Assembly (NCBI GenBank): GCA_966211815.1
Contig: CBIHOD010000001.1
Location: forward strand, 174,766-238,765
Length of the DNA stretch: 64,000 bases
Direction: 5' to 3'
From: JANPCX01 sp966211815
GTDB taxonomy: Bacteria > Pseudomonadota > Gammaproteobacteria > Burkholderiales > Burkholderiaceae_C
The stretch's first letter is position 1. The number at the start of each line of letters is the position of its first letter. A program made the position numbers and the translations under genes. The notes under the pieces are model-generated. The model saw nothing but the letters and a program-made list of their open reading frames with translations, had not been told where the DNA came from and did no database searches. Positions 61,074-64,000 of this stretch are shown piece by piece.

Positions 61074-61191
61074 GGGTGATGGGCCCTGGGGTGCCTGTCG
61101 CGGTTCGCGGGTCCGGTCTCTTTGGGATGGGGCGCCGACGGGCGGATGGCGCGGCGGGGGCCGCGCCGTGAGGCGCAGGATGTTAGCGCAC

Positions 61192-61207
61192 GCATTGGCC
61201 GTGCCAA
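61192..61207 (-). promoter_or_regulatory. Sigma-54-type promoter of prsT
   Basis: Minus strand TTGGCACG-gcca-ATGC: perfect -24 element and the GC at the required GG-N10-GC spacing; the -12 element is otherwise weaker. The predicted start is near 61180, giving a leader of about 107 bases before the prsT ATG. Confidence 0.65.
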
Positions 61208-61366
61208 GGGGAGGAAGTCACGCTTTGCGGCCGCGCCGCCGGAGCGCTTTCAAAGCCCGGGCGGACCGTGCGCGCCGTCACGGCGCCCATCACCATGCGG
61301 CCTCCCGGTGAAATGCCCTTCGACTAACATGTCCAATCCACTGAGCGCCTCCGCATTCTCCTGTCC

Positions 61367-61777
61367 ATGACCGAACCGACCGCAACGCCGACCAAAGCCG
61401 CTCCTGGCCCCGCGGCCAAATCCGGTGCCGACATGCGCGCCAGCTTCCGCCGCGTCGTGGCGCTGCGGGCCCGGGTGCTGGTGGACGGCGGCGCCATGCT
61501 CGAAGGCAAGACGCAGGACTTGAGCACCGGCGGCGTGGGGCTTTTGCTGAGCGGCCCCCTGGTGCTGCAGTCGAAAGTCCAGGTCGCGATCCAGATGCCG
61601 AAGGCCAAGGTGCCCGGCCAATACGAAGTGATCACCGGCCCGGCCAAGGTGGTGTTCCAGGTCCTGCGCGGCGGCGACTACCAGATCGGCATGCAATGGC
61701 TCAGCCTGGACAGCAAGACGCTGTCCCTCCTGCAGGCCTTCACCGAGAACGCCAACAAGCCGGCGAAGCTGTTCTGA
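61367..61777 (+). CDS. PilZ-domain protein
   Basis: A 136-residue protein with a PilZ-like domain: ASFRRVVALRARVLVDGGAM, then KTQDLSTGGVGLLLSGPL, carrying the DLSTGG match to the [DN]xSxxG motif for c-di-GMP. The first motif (RxxxR) is stretched here (RRVVALRAR), so nucleotide binding is not certain. No membrane segment. It could link c-di-GMP to pili or matrix. It starts about 300 bases after the divergent prsT start. Confidence 0.8.
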   Translation: MTEPTATPTKAAPGPAAKSGADMRASFRRVVALRARVLVDGGAMLEGKTQDLSTGGVGLLLSGPLVLQSKVQVAIQMPKAKVPGQYEVITGPAKVVFQVLRGGDYQIGMQWLSLDSKTLSLLQAFTENANKPAKLF

Positions 61778-61789
61778 CCACCGGCCCGG

Positions 61790-63844
61790 TCAGGGCTGCG
61801 GCGGCTTGGCCGCCGCCAGCGCGGCCCGCTGCGCGGCGGCCTCCCGCAGGGCCTTGAGCTTCTCCCGCGGGTCTTCCTTGGCCTTCACCTCGTGCAGCTT
61901 CATCTCGCCGATGAAACGGCTGGGCACGCCTTGCACGGTGTCGCGCCCTTTCTTGCGTCGGCGCAGGGTGCTCACGGCCAGGCTCTGGCGGGCGCGGGTG
62001 ATGCCCACGTACATCAGCCGGCGCTCTTCCTCCAGGCGATGCGGCGTCATCTCCTCCTCGTCGGCCTTGAAGGGCAGCAGGCCCTCGTTGACGCCGGCGA
62101 GCACCACATAGGGCCACTCCAGGCCCTTGGAAGCGTGCAGCGTGCTCAGCGTGACCTGGTCCTGCTCGTCGCCGCGCTCGGCCAGGCTGATGATGACGCT
62201 GATGGACTGCGCCACTTCCAGCACGGTCTTCTTCTCGGCCTCGACGCTCACGCCGCCGTCGTTCTCGATCTGGCCGCCGCAGCGCTTGGCCACCCAGTCG
62301 ACGAAATCCAGCACGTTGCTCCAGCGGGCCGCGGCGAGCTTTTCGCTGTCCTCGCCCTCCATCAGGTGCTTCTCGTAGTCGATGTCTTTCAGCCAGCCCA
62401 TGAGCAGCGCCTTGGCGTCCTCGGCGCCTTCGGTGTGGCGGGCGCGGTATTCGAGGTCGTTCACGTAGCGGCCGAACTCGTGCAGCGAGCCCACGGCGCG
62501 GGCGTTCAGCACCGTGCCCAGGCTCTCGGCGAACAGCGCCTCGTAGAGGCTCACCTTCCATTTGCCTGCGAACTCGCCCAGGCCGGCCAGCGTCTGGTGG
62601 CCGATGCCGCGCTTGGGCGTGGTCACGGCGCGCAGGAAGGCCGGGTCGTCGTCCTGGTTCACCAGCAGGCGCAGCCAGGCGCACAGGTCCTTGATCTCGG
62701 CGCGGTCGAAGAAGCTCTGGCCGCCGGAGACCTTGTAGGGGATGTTGGCCTTGCGCAGCGCCTTCTCGAAGACCCGGGCCTGGTGGTTGGCGCGGTAGAG
62801 GATGGCGAAGTCGCTGAAGCGGGCGTCGGCCTGCTGGCCGCGGCGCGCCTGGATGGCGGCCACGGCGCGCTCGGCCTCGTGCTCCTCGCCGTCGCATTCG
62901 AGCAGCTTCACCGGTTCGCCGTCGCCCAGGTCGCTCCAGAGCTTCTTCTCGAACAGCTTGGGGTTGTGGCCGATCACCTGGTTGGCCGCGCGCAGGATGT
63001 GGCCGGTGGAGCGGTAGTTCTGCTCCAGCGGGATCACCTTGAGCAGCGGGTACTCCTGCGGCAAGCGTTTCAGGTTCTCGATGGTAGCGCCGCGCCAGCC
63101 GTAGATGCTCTGGTCGTCGTCACCCACCGCGGTGAACATCGCCGCCTCGCCGACGAGCGACTTGAGCAGCTCGTACTGCGTGGCGTTGGTGTCCTGGTAT
63201 TCGTCGACCAGCACGTAGCGCAGGATGCCCTGCCACTTGGCGCGCGCCTCGGCGTCGCGCTGCAGCAGCCTGTGCGGCAGGCCGATCAGGTCGTCGAAGT
63301 CGACGGCCTGGTAGGCGGCCAGGCGCTCCTCGTAGCGCTTCATCACCTGGGCGGCCACGCGGTCGTCCTCGCTGTCGGCCTGGGCCGCCGCGGCGGCGCT
63401 GTCCAGGCCCTGGTTCTTCCACAGGCTGATGGTCCACTGCCAGCGCCGCGCCAGCGCGTTGTCGCTGCTGCCGCCGGCGTCCTTCAGCACGCCGAGCACG
63501 TCGTCGCTGTCGAGGATGCTGAACTGCTCCTTCAGCCCGAGCCGCTCGCCCTCGGCGCGCAGGATGCGCACCCCCAGCGAATGGAAAGTGCTCACCACCA
63601 GGTGCTTGGCGGCGCGCGGCCCGACCAGTTCCTTGGAGCGCTCGCGCATCTCCTGCGCCGCCTTGTTGGTGAAGGTGATGGCGGCGATCTGGCCCGGCTC
63701 GTAGCCGGCCTGCAGCAGCCGGGCGATCTTGTGGGTGATGACGCGGGTCTTGCCCGAGCCGGCGCCGGCCAGCACCAGGCAGGGGCCGCCGAGGTGGTGG
63801 ACCGCCTCCAGCTGCGCGGCGTTCAGGGTGGGGGGACTGCTCAA
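61790..63844 (-). CDS. rep: Superfamily 1 DNA helicase Rep/UvrD
   Basis: A 684-residue 3'-5' helicase. Motifs in order: Walker A AGAGSGKTRV, TFTNKAAQEMRERS, FHSLGVRILRAEG, Walker B VDEYQDTNATQYELL, VGDDDQSIYGWRGA, LEQNYRSTGHILRAANQ, TLSTHASKGLEWPYVVLAG, EERRLMYVGITRARQSLAV. Length and the shorter C-terminal part fit Rep better than UvrD. It helps replication forks past blocks. It converges with the PilZ gene with a 12-base gap. Confidence 0.93.
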   Translation of the reverse strand: MSSPPTLNAAQLEAVHHLGGPCLVLAGAGSGKTRVITHKIARLLQAGYEPGQIAAITFTNKAAQEMRERSKELVGPRAAKHLVVSTFHSLGVRILRAEGERLGLKEQFSILDSDDVLGVLKDAGGSSDNALARRWQWTISLWKNQGLDSAAAAAQADSEDDRVAAQVMKRYEERLAAYQAVDFDDLIGLPHRLLQRDAEARAKWQGILRYVLVDEYQDTNATQYELLKSLVGEAAMFTAVGDDDQSIYGWRGATIENLKRLPQEYPLLKVIPLEQNYRSTGHILRAANQVIGHNPKLFEKKLWSDLGDGEPVKLLECDGEEHEAERAVAAIQARRGQQADARFSDFAILYRANHQARVFEKALRKANIPYKVSGGQSFFDRAEIKDLCAWLRLLVNQDDDPAFLRAVTTPKRGIGHQTLAGLGEFAGKWKVSLYEALFAESLGTVLNARAVGSLHEFGRYVNDLEYRARHTEGAEDAKALLMGWLKDIDYEKHLMEGEDSEKLAAARWSNVLDFVDWVAKRCGGQIENDGGVSVEAEKKTVLEVAQSISVIISLAERGDEQDQVTLSTLHASKGLEWPYVVLAGVNEGLLPFKADEEEMTPHRLEEERRLMYVGITRARQSLAVSTLRRRKKGRDTVQGVPSRFIGEMKLHEVKAKEDPREKLKALREAAAQRAALAAAKPPQP

Positions 63845-63953
63845 GGGTACTGCTCGGATGGCGCGTCGCGGCGGTGGGGAGGGATGGGAACGTCGGAGGC
63901 CGAATCATAGGAGGGTGGCCGGCCTGGTCGCCCGCCCGGCCCGCCGACGGGTC

Positions 63954-64000
63954 TGTAGGAGCGGCTTCAGCCGCGATGCGCTGCACCGAGATCGCGGCTG
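63954..64000. repeat. REP-type palindromic repeat, copy 2 (cut by window end)
   Basis: TGTAGGAGCGGCTTCAGCCG and the following CGATG match the first copy at 20901, with GCTGCACCGAG in place of the spacer, then the inverted arm ATCGCGGCTG, cut at 64000. It lies upstream of the rep gene. Confidence 0.85.

Noticed and set aside
58224..61079. Long plus-strand frame opposite prsT
   Set aside because: Shadow of the TPR repeats; no independent evidence for a gene.

Overview
The window is about 64 kb of very GC-rich DNA with dense, well-preserved bacterial genes. The gene complement points to a betaproteobacterium of the order Burkholderiales (Comamonadaceae or a Leptothrix/Rubrivivax-type relative). 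This rests on the proteobacterial-type GshA, a split cobalamin methionine synthase under an apparent SAH riboswitch, divergent yggS/pilT-pilU, PEP-CTERM/PrsT surface biology and a di-heme c5-type cytochrome. The family is an inference; no rRNA is present.

Layout. 1-252: end of atpC and its terminator. 533-2746: a secreted beta-propeller lipoprotein. 3134-10758 (minus): a compact seven-gene run reading VIT-VWA protein with a PEP-CTERM tail, small membrane protein, exosortase fused to an EpsI-like domain, GT51 peptidoglycan glycosyltransferase, LemA, and two TPM-domain proteins. It is followed upstream by a CreC-type sensor kinase (10930-12399). An exact copy of the CreB-binding 'cre tag' pattern (TTCAC-N6-TTCAC) lies between the kinase and the run. 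I regard this as the most interesting system in the window: a dedicated exosortase/one-substrate surface module apparently wired to a Cre envelope-stress circuit.

12427-20877: Kup potassium transporter, GshA, a degenerate HD-GYP protein, and divergent metH (C-terminal modules only) behind the SAH riboswitch, with a DUF4019 gene. 20901-30982: a REP-type repeat pair, DsbA-like oxidoreductase, a frameshifted DUF899 gene, VOC protein, a MocR-type regulator with a LysE exporter, DUF2917, an atypical MBL-fold protein with a divergent AraC regulator, RadA, a lipoprotein hydrolase and a small membrane protein. 31020-38958: ilvE and a small zinc protein, an ECF sigma/anti-sigma pair, purU, a YheT hydrolase and a di-heme cytochrome. 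39106-46789: tRNA-Arg(CCG), pilU-pilT, yggS, an Lrp-type regulator and putA.

47024-57077: GST, a second MocR regulator divergent from a GNAT-OsmC-PaiB operon, thioesterase, alr divergent from lplT, a DMT transporter, glutathione peroxidase and an aromatic aminotransferase. 57265-61073: a PEP-CTERM surface protein (XDP1-like) and PrsT, each preceded by a sigma-54-type promoter, as expected for a PrsK/PrsR/RpoN-controlled extracellular matrix system. 61367-63844: a PilZ protein and a Rep/UvrD helicase. The window ends inside a second copy of the REP element.

No insertion sequence, prophage, CRISPR array or origin was seen. Base composition is uniform except for the AT-rich Lrp/putA intergenic region and the leader of the PEP-CTERM gene.
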